Assembly (NCBI GenBank): GCA_039704465.1
Contig: JASFAU010000017.1
Span: forward strand, 496,001 to 560,000
Direction: 5' to 3'
From: Plasmodiophora brassicae
Lineage: Eukaryota; Endomyxa; Phytomyxea; Plasmodiophorida; Plasmodiophoridae
Length of the DNA stretch: 64,000 nt
Every line of letters starts with the position of its first letter. The stretch's first letter is position 1. The notes under the pieces were generated by a model. The model was not told the DNA's origin and did no database searches. It saw nothing but the letters and a program-made list of their open reading frames with translations. The position numbers and the translations under genes were made by a program. Positions 19,432 to 29,468 of this stretch are shown in pieces.

Positions 19432-20574
19432 TCACGTGTAGTTCAACCTCCACCACATCATCTTCACCCAGCTGGTGAGCTTCCTGAACGCCTCCGACAC
19501 TTCAACGTTCTTCCGCTTGTGGGGACTGGCATCGTGTTCCGCAACGGTGGCATTGTCTGGATCGCCGACGGCCTTCAAACTGGCTTCCAAAAGGGCGACA
19601 ACAACCGGCATTCTGGTGAGACCATTCCGGTACTTGCCGATGTCCAGGGCGGTCTTCCCGTCACGGGTCTTGGCAGTAGGATCGATCTCCGGCGCGTTGA
19701 GCAGCATGGCAATGATGTACTCGTCTTCAACGTTGCCGGGAAGGGCGTAGTATACGGCTCTGTGTAGTGGCGTCAGGCCGGAGTTGTCGCGTTCGTTGAC
19801 GCTGATACTGGGCGCCGCCAGCAGCGATCGCACAGCTTCAGCGTTGTGCGCGGTCACAGCCACGTGCAGAGCGGTCCATCCATCTTCCTTGTCTACCGCG
19901 TTGACGTCAATCGACGATGCGTTCAGCAAAGCGTCAATAGTGTCGACGTTTCCGAACATCGTCGCTGATAGCAATGGCGGTCGCTTCTTGTGGCACGCGT
20001 TGACGTTGATACCCGGGCCGTTCTGCACTAGCAACGTGACGATGCGAGCGTGCCCCATCTTGATGGCCAGGTACAACGGCGTCTGCCTATCCGAGTCGCG
20101 TGCGTTTACGTCGATGCCGTAGGCGTTCAGTAGACACAGCACCACATCTTCTTGCCCAGCGACGACAGCTCTATGCAGAGGCGTCATCCCTTCACTATCG
20201 CGCGCGTTGACGTCTGTTCCCGGAATGTTCACGAGCGCCTGGACAACCGGCAGCTCTCCCTCGCGGGCGGCCCAATGCAACAGGTTCCCTTTGGTAATCC
20301 AACTCGCCTCGTTGACAAAGGTTTCGTTGGCATCGCCGATGAGGATTTCGTCAATCATGAGCTCGAACGGTATCGTCTGCTTGTACGAGTCCGCCGCTTG
20401 TCCAAGACGAACGTTGCCAGATACGTGGTTGTCCAGGATGTCGTCGCTGATACTGGCTGCTGCTACTTCCTCAATTTCGTCCGAGGCGTTCACGTCCGCA
20501 GCATCGACAATGGCACTGAGGGCGACGAACACGATGAGGAGCATCTGCATGGGAATGCGAAGGTGTTTCAGCAT
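19432..20574 (-). CDS. Secretory-pathway ankyrin-repeat protein
   Basis: Intronless, 380 residues from MLKHLRIPMQMLLIVFVALSAIVDA, a convincing signal peptide. About six ankyrin repeats run from residue 95 (NLLHWAAREGELPVVQALVNIPGTDVNA, TPLHRAVVAGQEDVVLCLL, TPLYLAIKMGHARIVTLL, PPLLSATMFGN, TALHVAVTAHN, TPLHRAVYYAL). The C-terminus is basic and ends with an aromatic helix (LTSWVKMMWWRLNYT). It shares the I-x-G-T-D-V-N-A-R-D repeat style of the SKP1-like/ankyrin genes but has an acidic 55-residue region in place of the SKP1-like domain. Ankyrin repeats are normally cytosolic, so a cleaved signal peptide is unusual; it may instead be an anchor. Confidence 0.8.
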   Translation of the reverse strand: MLKHLRIPMQMLLIVFVALSAIVDAADVNASDEIEEVAAASISDDILDNHVSGNVRLGQAADSYKQTIPFELMIDEILIGDANETFVNEASWITKGNLLHWAAREGELPVVQALVNIPGTDVNARDSEGMTPLHRAVVAGQEDVVLCLLNAYGIDVNARDSDRQTPLYLAIKMGHARIVTLLVQNGPGINVNACHKKRPPLLSATMFGNVDTIDALLNASSIDVNAVDKEDGWTALHVAVTAHNAEAVRSLLAAPSISVNERDNSGLTPLHRAVYYALPGNVEDEYIIAMLLNAPEIDPTAKTRDGKTALDIGKYRNGLTRMPVVVALLEASLKAVGDPDNATVAEHDASPHKRKNVEVSEAFRKLTSWVKMMWWRLNYT

Positions 20575-21179
20575 TAGGTCTTTGCCGTCGTTAGCGTTGT
20601 CCTTGATACAGTGCACAATGAAATCTGAGCGGCTCGGCTGGGCGCGGGACGGCTCGCGGTCTGACTATTTGCGGAGTTTGCCTGCGAGTAGGTACTGGTT
20701 TGGCGGAGTTTCGGCCGATGTTGGTAAACTGCGCGACATACCCGGCGTGGTGCAACGATGCCGAGCGGTAGCGGCTCGGAGCGTGCCGACGTCTCGGGAG
20801 CACGTGATCTGCTCTCGGTGGCCGTGCGGTAATGCATATTCGCGATTCGTCCGCGATTTATCATTTGGCGGTTGGGCAATCTGACCACGACGAATCGACT
20901 CGACAGCGGACCTTCACACATTGCCACTCTGGTATCCCGCGCCCTTTCGGAGAGACGACGGAGGCACAGTGTACCTACAGGACACGTTCATCGGCAACCC
21001 GGGAGCGCTGCGAGGCTTCCTGAACGGTCGAGGTCGACAGACCACAACTGATCGACGCATGCATCGGAACCGGGAAATCGACGACGTCGCCATGTTTCCG
21101 GACGCGGTTCACGACCCCGGTGCGGCCGACGACCACCTGGTGGTCGTCAAGCACGACCGGCGCTCGGTCCGCGAATAGT

Positions 21180-21830
21180 AAACGAGGCGGACGTCCGCCA
21201 GCTCGTCGCTGATGCGGGCGATTGTACAATGGTGCGGCCGGCAGGCATGTACGCGTTCTTCCGCGGCCCTAAGCTCAGACGTATAGCATATCATGGCGGG
21301 CATTGCAAAAGCTGAACGAGCCTGATGGAGCGCAATGACGTGCCAAGCGCCTGGCGCCTGCACATCCGACGAATACGATGGTCGCGCGAGCGTCTGGAAA
21401 GGCAATCCTGGTCTGACGAGGGGCAGCCACCACCCCGGGTGCACGCGCGACGGGTCCAGGCGCTCCTCATCTACCGACCACCACCTACGAACCTTAGAGG
21501 ACTCGATGAGCCCTTAGACTCGCCCCGGAGCCGCCACCCTGCAAGACCCCAGAACAGAGGTGACAGACCGGCTCTGCCAGGTCGGGGAAAGTGAGCGTTC
21601 TGCGAGCCTCCCTACGGTCCTCGGATCCGAGAACGAGGCGCCTGCGTTAAAAGCGCGAAACCCAAATAAACTTAACTAAACTTAACTTAACCTCATCTAC
21701 CGACCATGCCGTATTGATTTGTGGAGCGAATAAACGGTCGTTGATGCTGGAAACTGGCGTATTGCGGCCGACGTGCTAGCGTCGCCCAGTCAAACACTAC
21801 GCCGCCGACCGTCGTTAGCACCCATCCAGA
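21180..21830 (-). repeat. Dispersed repeat copy 1 (inverted relative to 62.16-62.65 kb)
   Basis: Two blocks match the segment at 62160-62645 in reverse orientation and the same order. The first reads VGGVVFDWA on the minus strand and TCGCTCCACAAATCAATACG (about 21715-21830). The second is CGCTCCATCAGGCTCGTTCAG through a block encoding AAEERV and IARISDEL (about 21180-21345). Frames are broken differently in the two copies, so both look like decayed remnants of one former gene or element. The region 20575-22006 otherwise holds no supported gene; a low-complexity AAACTTAACT tract lies near 21660-21690. Confidence 0.6.
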
Positions 21831-22006
21831 ACGCCGTCGACAAGCAAAGTGACCCCTGGGACACGTGCCGATATCACCACGATTGGCAGGTGGACTGGCT
21901 GATCGAGCACCTCCTGGGCAGTGTGTACCACCAGTCGAAGAATCGGGTGTTATGATCAGGTCGAGCATGTATTATCGCCCCCAACTAGTAGTGGCATCAA
22001 CCCAGG

Positions 22007-22774
22007 CTACGCTCGTCGACGTCGATGCGAACCTGCACCCGATGGGCACTTGTGGCGCTGAAACCAGAGCTTCCTTTGGAACGTATTCTGGCAAGACAGG
22101 CATTTCAGGGCTGGACGCTGGCGGTCTCCTGCCTGTACGAAAACCAGTTCTGTACCATTAATTTGGTCCCGCGCTAAACATGAGGACACCATGTGTCGTG
22201 CGCAATTGAAGTCATCGAAGAAATGGTCCCTGCACTGCGGGCACTGGACGGAGCCATCAACTCGTCTTGACACCGGGCGCGATGATGTCGAGCGTCGACG
22301 GGACGTTGTCTGGGGGTTCGATGCTGGCAGACTCGAAAGCGGAGACTCGGAGCTGACGACGCTCATCACATTGCCACGCTCGAAATCGTGCTGGTCGCCT
22401 GCGTACGTGTCGCCTGTGCGGGGAACGGACGATCCAGGTTGGACGTCCATCGCAGCAGCATCCGCACGAGGAAAATCGACGTCATCGTACTCGTAGTTGA
22501 TGAAAGAGTCAACCTCGGCCCAGGCGTCGTCATCGGCAGCGGAAACAAGGACACCCGACTGGAACGCCAACAGAATCGCACATACTGAAATCTTCAGGGC
22601 CTGTCCAGGACGGCTTGGAATCGCGGGGACGGCGGCGCACGGGTCGGTGGCGGCACTGGGGCGCGACACCCCTGCAGCCAGAGGACGCCGGCCTTGATGG
22701 CCTCTCGATCGGCCGCCATGGTGTCCGTGTACTCGCCCCGCCTCCGTCCCCGCTCCAGTCACCGCCTTCGCCAT
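22007..22774 (-). CDS. Orphan protein with two C2HC zinc-finger-like motifs
   Basis: Open frame of 255 residues. Near residue 60 is a signal-peptide-like run (LKISVCAILLAFQSGVLVSA) followed by acidic sequence (DDDAWAEVDSFINYEYDDVDF). The true start may therefore be a short upstream exon giving a secreted protein, and the Arg/Gly-rich first 55 residues may be untranslated. The C-terminus has C-P-Q-C-x11-H-x5-C and C-L-S-C-x12-H-x-C, each a possible Zn site (VQCPQCRDHFFDDFNCARHM; LKCLSCQNTFQRKLWFQRHKC). A Ser-rich linker separates the parts. Secretion and a C2H2-like finger point in different directions; I assign no function. Confidence 0.5.
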   Translation of the reverse strand: MAKAVTGAGTEAGRVHGHHGGRSRGHQGRRPLAAGVSRPSAATDPCAAVPAIPSRPGQALKISVCAILLAFQSGVLVSAADDDAWAEVDSFINYEYDDVDFPRADAAAMDVQPGSSVPRTGDTYAGDQHDFERGNVMSVVSSESPLSSLPASNPQTTSRRRSTSSRPVSRRVDGSVQCPQCRDHFFDDFNCARHMVSSCLARDQINGTELVFVQAGDRQRPALKCLSCQNTFQRKLWFQRHKCPSGAGSHRRRRA

Positions 22775-23499
22775 CGCTTCCGGTCTTGACCCTTGTTGAA
22801 CGACGATTCTACAGACCTCCGGGCCTGCCTCGTATTGATTGACGATTCTGAAGATAGCCGACGCTCCCGTTGCGCGGCGTGGGCAGGGGGCCGCTGGCGT
22901 CGGAATTTTCTGTGGTGCCAGTACTGTTCGAAGGTCCTGCGGTGCTGGTTGCTGGATTGCAACGTCAACACGCCCTCACCCCCAAGCCTGCAGCCGCATC
23001 GCTCGTGACACAGGCGGGCACTTGATGCCCATCCGCTCTCGGCAGAGAGTGAATTCCGGTTTCGGCACGGGTTTGGTTAGGGCCGTACGTCTGCGATCAT
23101 CTGCGTGGTGGGTATGTGTTTGAAACTGTCACAGCCCCCGCCCTTTCCTGCTCTCGCGTGTATTGATAGTTGACCGCGATGTGCTGAGTGCGGGCGTCGT
23201 ATGCGTCTCCAGACCTGCACATAAACGGAGTCACTGCGATTCGCGGCGCCCTCTATCAGGCTTGTTGACTCGTGGCCAGCCGTCCGGCGCAATTGGATAC
23301 CCATCAGAGGTTTAGGGTTTGCGTTCGCCAATCGACGCTTTCGTTCAAGTGTGCCGGTCGCGGTATATCATGCACAAACGGAGGTAGGGTCCATGCAAGC
23401 TCTCGCTGGTTCATTGTCCTCGCCTACACAATTTGAATGGCGAACCTTTACGCACGCGCGCCATCGCCGTCCACGTTGCCACCCCGTTGACCATGGCAA
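22775..23499. other. Intergenic region with no supported gene
   Basis: Contains only short frames on both strands without motifs. It lies between two minus-strand genes and probably holds the promoter of the upstream gene and the 3' end of the gene beginning at 24846. Confidence 0.5.
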
Positions 23500-24846
23500 T
23501 CACTTAACGGACTCAAACTTGAAGTGGCGAGGGCGCGCGTCGCGGTTATTATGATGATGCTTGATGCGGACATCCCGTTCGCTGCGCTCAAATTCGGTTT
23601 CGAAGGGCGCCGCGCGTGGATAGCACTGTAGCTCGACGTCCAGGCAGTGGCACGACGCCACGACGTAATGGCGGTGTCGTGGAACGATGCCGAACGCGTT
23701 CCAGCTGTGTCGGCACCAGGTCTCGACTGTAATCGGCAGCAGTTGTGGAACGAAATGGTCGTTGCAGTGCCCTTCCGCACAGAGCATCGTGATCGTGAAC
23801 CGCTTCGACAGACCGGTTTCGGACAGCGGATTGCGCTGGTCCACCTGGAATGTCGGCTGACGTTCACGCATCGTGAACGTCAGTCGCGCGCCCTCTTGCG
23901 AGAACTCTGTCGTCCAGTCGGCGACTTCCTGTTCGATCTCCTCCCTGCGACCCATTTCGAGGTGCAGGCCGGCAGACAGGTCCGCGCCGACATCCGCGCC
24001 CAGGTTCCAGGAATTGTCCCGCTTCACGGTCACAGTCTTCGCCTCGTTCTGCTCGTTGCTCTCGATCTCGTTTAGGTTCGTCAAACGGCTGCCGTCGATC
24101 GTCACTCGGATGCGCGTCTGGCGCAGGGTGCCCACGCGGGCAGGCCGCACGTTGGAATCCACGACGATGTCCATGCGCAGATAGTGCAGACGCCCTTGCT
24201 GGATCAGGACCATGCTGGCACGGCTGACTTGGTGCGACACGGGCGCATGTCGCACGAACGGCGCACAGTGTGCTGGATGGTGATCACCGATTTGTTGGCG
24301 CACCTCCAGAAGGCGCTTCTCGTACCGCTCACGGTAGGACGCACGAGACCACATCGCGCCCGGGGTCGTCTCCGCCGGTTGAACGACGTCTGCGACAAAG
24401 TTTGCAGCCAAGACCTTGACCGCCTCGACAGATTCGGCGGTCTTGGACGGCGGCACCAGGAGCGCACAGTGTGTGAACAGTACATCGGGCCTGCTTGTGA
24501 CGTAGTGTTTGCGCTCCAGCACGACAACGTACGTCCCAGACCGCATGTTTGGGGCCAGAACCGTGTACCCACCAACATCCCCAGGCAGTGCACTGTCAGG
24601 GACGCGCCGCAAATGAAATTTCGCCGACCGATCGAGTTGCAACAGGAAGTAGATGGTGTCACGCAGCCGTTCCTGGTCGAAGCCGCCGTCGCCACGCGTG
24701 AATTCCACACGAACGGACCGGCAGTTAGCATCAGGGCGAACGGACCACTGCGCGTCGTGCGACACATTCTTGTTATTGCAATAGTGCAGATCGAGGCAAA
24801 CGACTTCGTCGCTGAAGGGGACGGCCTGCCTGGCCTGGTCGTGCAT
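23500..24846 (-). CDS. Large intronless orphan protein
   Basis: Single open frame of 448 residues starting MHDQARQAVPFSDEVVCLDL. It has no signal peptide or TM segment. Composition is that of a folded globular protein with many beta-type segments (LRDTIYFLLQLDRSAKFHLRRV, GTYVVVLERKHYV, RIRVTIDGSRL). Eight Cys lie mainly in the last 100 residues (MLCAEGHC, VASCHCLDVELQCYP). A charged segment (GRREEIEQEVADWTTEFSQEG) may be helical. The lack of introns in 1.3 kb is unusual for this locus and could mean retroposition or horizontal transfer. I do not recognise the family. Confidence 0.65.
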   Translation of the reverse strand: MHDQARQAVPFSDEVVCLDLHYCNNKNVSHDAQWSVRPDANCRSVRVEFTRGDGGFDQERLRDTIYFLLQLDRSAKFHLRRVPDSALPGDVGGYTVLAPNMRSGTYVVVLERKHYVTSRPDVLFTHCALLVPPSKTAESVEAVKVLAANFVADVVQPAETTPGAMWSRASYRERYEKRLLEVRQQIGDHHPAHCAPFVRHAPVSHQVSRASMVLIQQGRLHYLRMDIVVDSNVRPARVGTLRQTRIRVTIDGSRLTNLNEIESNEQNEAKTVTVKRDNSWNLGADVGADLSAGLHLEMGRREEIEQEVADWTTEFSQEGARLTFTMRERQPTFQVDQRNPLSETGLSKRFTITMLCAEGHCNDHFVPQLLPITVETWCRHSWNAFGIVPRHRHYVVASCHCLDVELQCYPRAAPFETEFERSERDVRIKHHHNNRDARPRHFKFESVK

Positions 24847-25090
24847 GCCCGGCTTTGGTCAGTGTGGACGACGGTCAGTATCGCGGGAACTCGTGCAGAA
24901 CGTCAGTAATTAAGCGAGGCGCCATACTCACTGTAGCTTGGAGCCGTTTATTTAGGCGATCGGTACCGTACAAGGGATACCCTGGCGGAGGACCGGAGAT
25001 CAAGATCGGTACGCGCGAGCAGGCGATCGCCGATGGATTAAAAGGCGCCCAAATCAACACATTGTCGGCGCACAGAAGCCGCTCTCCGCG

Positions 25091-26456
25091 ATGGCGTTCT
25101 TCATGATGCCACCCGTGTTCTACACGGGCGAGTTTTGCGGGTTCCAGTTCCACCAGATGTACTTCAGCATGACGAACTTGCGCTATCTGCCAGCGGACGC
25201 GTCCCTGAACTGGGGCGGCGGCCTGGTCTGCGCCCAGTGCCGGGACGTCGCCGGGCGCTTCTTCGGCCGCAACCTGGACGCCATGTGCTCGTCGCGCATG
25301 CACACCGCGTCGGCGCCGCACGACGATGTGAAAACGGTGCCGAAGAAGGGCAGGTGGCAGGGCGGGCCCATCTGTCGTTCGTGCCGGGAGAAGATCAAGG
25401 CGAAGCATCAGATCGACCTGGACGCGGAAGCCGAGAACGCGCCACCGGCGCCGCCCGTCACGCGTGGTGTTCCTAAGACCGCCCGGCAGATCAGCCGGTA
25501 CTCGAAGAAACTGGCCAAGCAGGCCGCCGGCGAGGCGGCGGACTCGGGCGATGACGAACACGAGGTACGTAAGCGTTCCGAAACAGAGCAGACGCTGTGT
25601 GTCTGAGCGGTCGGCGTAGACGACGCCTCCCGAAGTGCCAGTCCTGCCCGAGATGTGCGAAATCGCCCACAAGGGCGACGTCGACCCGGCGACGTATTCC
25701 GAGGTGTCGCTTGTCCTGCTGGTCGTCACCACGGTCGAACTTGACACTGTCCTGCGGTTCATTCGCCCCTATCCAGGCAAGTCGAAGCTGTTGAACGTTC
25801 GCTGCGGCGCCGACAGCATCATGGACACGTACATTCTGGGCACGTTTGGGTGCAAGGTCGTCGCCCTGGCCCAGGTCCCAGGAATGGGCAACCAGCTATC
25901 CGGCGCCATCACGGGTCGGGCCATCGACTGCTGGAAGCCGGAGGACGTGATCATGGTTGGCATCGGGTTCGGCCTATGCCCCGACAAGCACCGCATCGGC
26001 GACGTGATGGTGTGTACGACCGTTCACTACTATGGGTCGCAGCGCATCACAGACGGGTCGAAAGGTGAGTCCTGGGAGATCACCCATCGTACCAGGACGC
26101 ACGGCGCGCCGCATGGTATCCTGCAACGCTTTCAGCCGATCAACACGCGCACATGGGACTTTGCTAGGCGTCAGCCCCTGTTCGGCGGGGACTGGGTCTG
26201 CGGCGACGCTGTCGTGGACAGCAAGAACTTCGCCAAGCAATTGATCAAGACGTACCCGCAGGCGCATGGTGGCGACATGGAGGCATTCGGCGTGGGGGAA
26301 GCGGCGACGCTCAAATCCGTCAACTGGGTCGTCGTCAAAGGCATTTGCGATTTCGCGGGCCTGGCTGGCCCCAAAAGCAAGGAGCACCAGGCGCTGGCTG
26401 CCGCCGCGGCCGTCTCCCTCGTCCATCACGTGTTCCCCACGATCGACGATGACTGA
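25091..26456 (+). CDS. Phosphorylase-superfamily (nucleosidase-fold) protein with Cys-rich N-terminal domain
   Basis: Exons 25091-25564 and 25620-26456 (55-nt intron) give 436 residues. The C-terminal 260 residues have the PNP/UDP phosphorylase-like fold of MTA/SAH-nucleosidase relatives: VSLVLLVVTTVELDTVLRF, GCKVVALAQVPGMGNQLSG, VIMVGIGFGLCPDKHRIGDVMV, GDMEAFGVGEAA and VVKGICDFAG. The E of MEAFG and the D of CDFAG sit where the family places its nucleoside-binding Glu and catalytic Asp. The N-terminal 158 residues are different. They hold C-A-Q-C and C-R-S-C pairs about 45 residues apart (CAQCRDVAGRFFGRNLDAMC, ICRSCREKI), possibly one Zn site, and a basic helix. In eukaryotes such domains are often fused to regulatory modules; the N-terminal domain here is unfamiliar. 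Confidence 0.85.
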
Positions 26457-26648
26457 GGAGGACGAAGTCGCATCCCTGGATCTATTGCTGTACGATAAAG
26501 AACGCAAGCCTATGCACCAGAAACGAGCGTGCCTGTTTGACACTCGTATCGACCAGATGAAATTAAAGCCCGGACGCCTGATCATCACAAGCAGGTACTT
26601 TCTCTATTGGGGCAAGCAGACGCCCTTGCGTCCCGTTCATTTCCATCT

Positions 26649-27691
26649 TCAGAATTCCCCCGGTTCGTCCGTGTCCAAGTTCCAGGTGTTCCAGGGTACC
26701 AGCAATTCGTCAATATCGCCATGACGGGTATCGTCAGCGAAGGTACGGTTTGAGCGCTCGAGCATGTCCTTGATCTCGTCATTGTCCAGTAGATCGGCAA
26801 TATCCCAGGCGTTCATCCCGCCGGAGTCTATGGCCTTGGCCGTGAAGTCGACTAGATCACAGTTAAGGAGCAGTTGGACGACCTCGGATTGTTGAGCCAT
26901 CACGGCCGTCAGAAACGGCGTGGCAGTATAATATTCACCGTCGGGCACATTGATGTCGACCCCGGGGACGCCCAGCAGTAGTTCGACGACGGGTACATGG
27001 CCATGACAAGCCGCCCAGTGGAGCAGGTTGCTTTCATCGGACCAGGTTGCATTATTGAGAAACTCGGCACTGGCTCCGCTGACGAGATGCTCTTCAATCC
27101 GGGTGACTAGATTCTTCTGCTCATCCGTGTTGGCAAACTGGAGAAGGCGGGTAATGCAGGGGTGGTAGCGAACAACATCATGTAGAAGGTCATGGCTCAG
27201 CGTGTCGCGAATCTCATTGACATCGGCAAAAGTCATGCTCAGCATGGAAATGATCGCCTTTAGTAGCAAGTAGACATCGAGGCGATGGGCTGCGATCAGC
27301 AGGTGGTGTTGTACCGACTTGCCCTTATCTTTCAGTTCGTCCTGGGCCCATTGGACGGCTTTGCCTTCCTGGTGTTGGCACATCAGTAGTCGATCACGAT
27401 TATGAACCAGATGGGGCATACATCACCACCTGGGACGGCCTCCATGAACTCGGCGAAAAGGGCCAGTTCGTGTTGATTGAGCTCATTTACTGGAACGCAA
27501 CAATTGTCACCAAGATCACTGATCATATCGGCGACAACGCGCGAATGTGTCGTGGCAGCTTCTGTGTTGACGTCACGGTGAACGCCACACGTCGACTTAA
27601 GTGTGACCGCGTCAACCGGACCATAACGTAGGACGACCAGGATCAAGAACAACGATACGACCGCGCATCGGATGCGAGTGCCGATAGACAT
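26649..27691 (-). CDS. SKP1/POZ-like domain plus ankyrin repeats, paralogue 2
   Basis: Exons 27691-27422 and 27368-26649 (53-nt intron, phase 0) give 329 residues. The N-terminus is a signal-peptide-like helix (CAVVSLFLILVVLRYGPVDA) followed directly by V-T-L-K-S and a diverged POZ-like segment ending FAEFMEAVPGGD. Exon 2 has the SKP1-like helices (HHLLIAAHRLDVYLLLKAI) and about three ankyrin repeats (NLLHWAACHGHVPVVELLLGVPGVDI onward). Its intron lies just after the motif D-V/D-x, as in paralogues 1 and 3, so the family arose by duplication of a two-exon gene. The last residues (WNTWNLDTDEPGEF) parallel the WYSWTLSDLWKWI tail of paralogue 3. It lies tail to tail with the phosphorylase gene. 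Confidence 0.75.
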
Positions 27692-28021
27692 CTCTCCTGT
27701 GTTGACCGCTGCTGATGCTCCACCGACTCAAACAATGCGAAAGCGCCTGCGCGGCCTGTCCGGTCTTCGCAGTCCGAGAGCTATTTATAGGAACTGCCGT
27801 AATATTGTATTAGGGCACACGCCATACTGCAATGCAGACTCGGTTGGACGACACAGTGATACGGAGTAACGTATGTGCCGTCTCACCATATTAATTTGGT
27901 ATCACGAGGAATACACGCTAGAGGAAACGAGCGCGCCTGTTTGCCAGAACTGTCGAGATGTTGTCGGCCGGATACTACTGCAGCAGGTGCATTCTTTATA
28001 GACCATGGAGTCGTTAGCGGT

Positions 28022-29112
28022 TCATATCCATTTCCACAAGTCGCTCAGCGTCCAGCTGTACCAGCTCGTGATGTCCAGCCTGTGGAACCAGCCGTCCTCG
28101 TCGTCGCGATCTTGTTGCCAGGTGTGTTCCCGACGGTCCGCAAGGGTAAGGTCGACGTGTTCGAGCAGGAACTTAACCTCACGGTAGGCATTAGCATGGG
28201 CCCAATCCCAGGCCGTCCTGTCGCTGCTGTCTTTGGCGTTGATGTCAATCGTAGGCGATGCCATCAGCAACTTGACAATGTGAAGATGGCCGGAAAACGC
28301 GGCCCAGTGCAAGGGCGTCCAAAGGTCATCGTCGCGCGCGTTGACGTCGACGCCGGGGGCGCCCAGCAGGAATTCGACGACCAATTCGTCGCCATTGCGA
28401 ACCGCCCAGATTAGCAGGTTCGCAGACGCATCCCAGGTTTCGTTACTGACGATCGCGGCACTGCTGTTTCCGTTGATAAGAAGGTCTTGAATGTTATCCA
28501 CGACACGTTCCTGCGCACGGGTTCTGGCCATGTTGCGAAGGAGGACAAGGCCGAGGGCGTTCTCTGCAACAAACCGATGCACGTCAGCGGGCAGCGCGTT
28601 GCGCATTGCAATGATATCGCCCCAGGTGCGCCTGACAGACACGATCGCCACCATTAGCAAGTTGATATCGAGGTAGTCGGCCGCGATCAGCAGCCGGCAC
28701 TGTGCGTCCAGATCGGCCGCGTGTAGTCTGGCCTGGACCCACCGGACGGCGCCGACGTCCACCTGATGGTGTTTGCATTTCATCAGTAATTGACGATGAG
28801 TACTCCAACCCACCGCGAGCGTACGTCCTGCACTGCGACCGTCTTGATGAAGTCCACGAGAAGGTCCAGTTCTGGGCTAGCGACGCCATGCACTCGAACC
28901 GTGGCATGGTCGTCGAGATCGCCAGTACTGTCGTTGATCACCAGATGGCCCAGAACCGGCGAGTGCCCGACGGCGGCCGACGCGTTGACGACACGTTCGA
29001 CGCCATCACTCGAGCGCAGTATGAGCGCGACGACCAGGTCGCATCGAAGGGCGACCAAGACCAGGGGCGTCAGCGACGCCCCGCTGAAGCGAACCCGATC
29101 GCTGGTGGACAT
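28022..29112 (-). CDS. SKP1/POZ-like domain plus ankyrin repeats, paralogue 3
   Basis: Exons 29112-28825 and 28762-28022 (62-nt intron, phase 0) give 342 residues. This is the clearest copy of the SKP1-like part: ILRSSDGVERVVNASAAVGHSPVLGHLV, then VRVHGVASPELDLLVDFIKTV, then WVQARLHAADLDAQCRLLIAADYLDINLL. These mirror SKP1's L-x-S-S-D-G-x-x-F-x-V, P-L-P-N-V and L-I-L-A-A-N-Y-L-D-I-K-x-L. A helical linker (IIAMRNALPADVHRFVAEN) leads to three or four ankyrin repeats (NLLIWAVRNGDELVVEFLLGAPGVDVNA, TPLHWAAFSGHLHIVKLLM, TAWDWAHANAYREVKFLLE). The N-terminus has a hydrophobic stretch (LTPLVLVALRCDLVVALIL). In SKP1 the corresponding helices bind F-boxes; whether these do is open. Confidence 0.8.
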
Positions 29113-29468
29113 CTCCTGTTGACGGCGTGCGCCCGACCTGATTCGTCGTGCAATGCGCCAACGTGGCGGCCTAATCCGCAGGACCCATAGCGAAGGTACT
29201 TGGCAGGTGCTGGTGGCGTGGCCCTGGGACAGGCCATGGGGCCAGGAGCACTGCGATGGGCAGGCGCCCACCTGCGGGTGCCTTGCCGTTGGTTCCAGCG
29301 CGGGGGTGCATGATTCCGGTGGATCACAGTGGTCGCCGGGTATGTCGTGACGTCACGCTGGGGTCGCCGGTGGTTCCGGTGGGCGGGGCCGGCGCGGACG
29401 ACGTCATTCCAGGAATTTGCCAGAATTCGCAACGCCGTTTCCAAACCCAGCCATCCAAACCACTCGAC
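29113..29468. other. Shared upstream region of two divergent genes
   Basis: 356 bp between the starts of SKP1-like/ankyrin paralogue 3 and the His-rich gene. I see no motif that I can assign with confidence. Confidence 0.4.
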
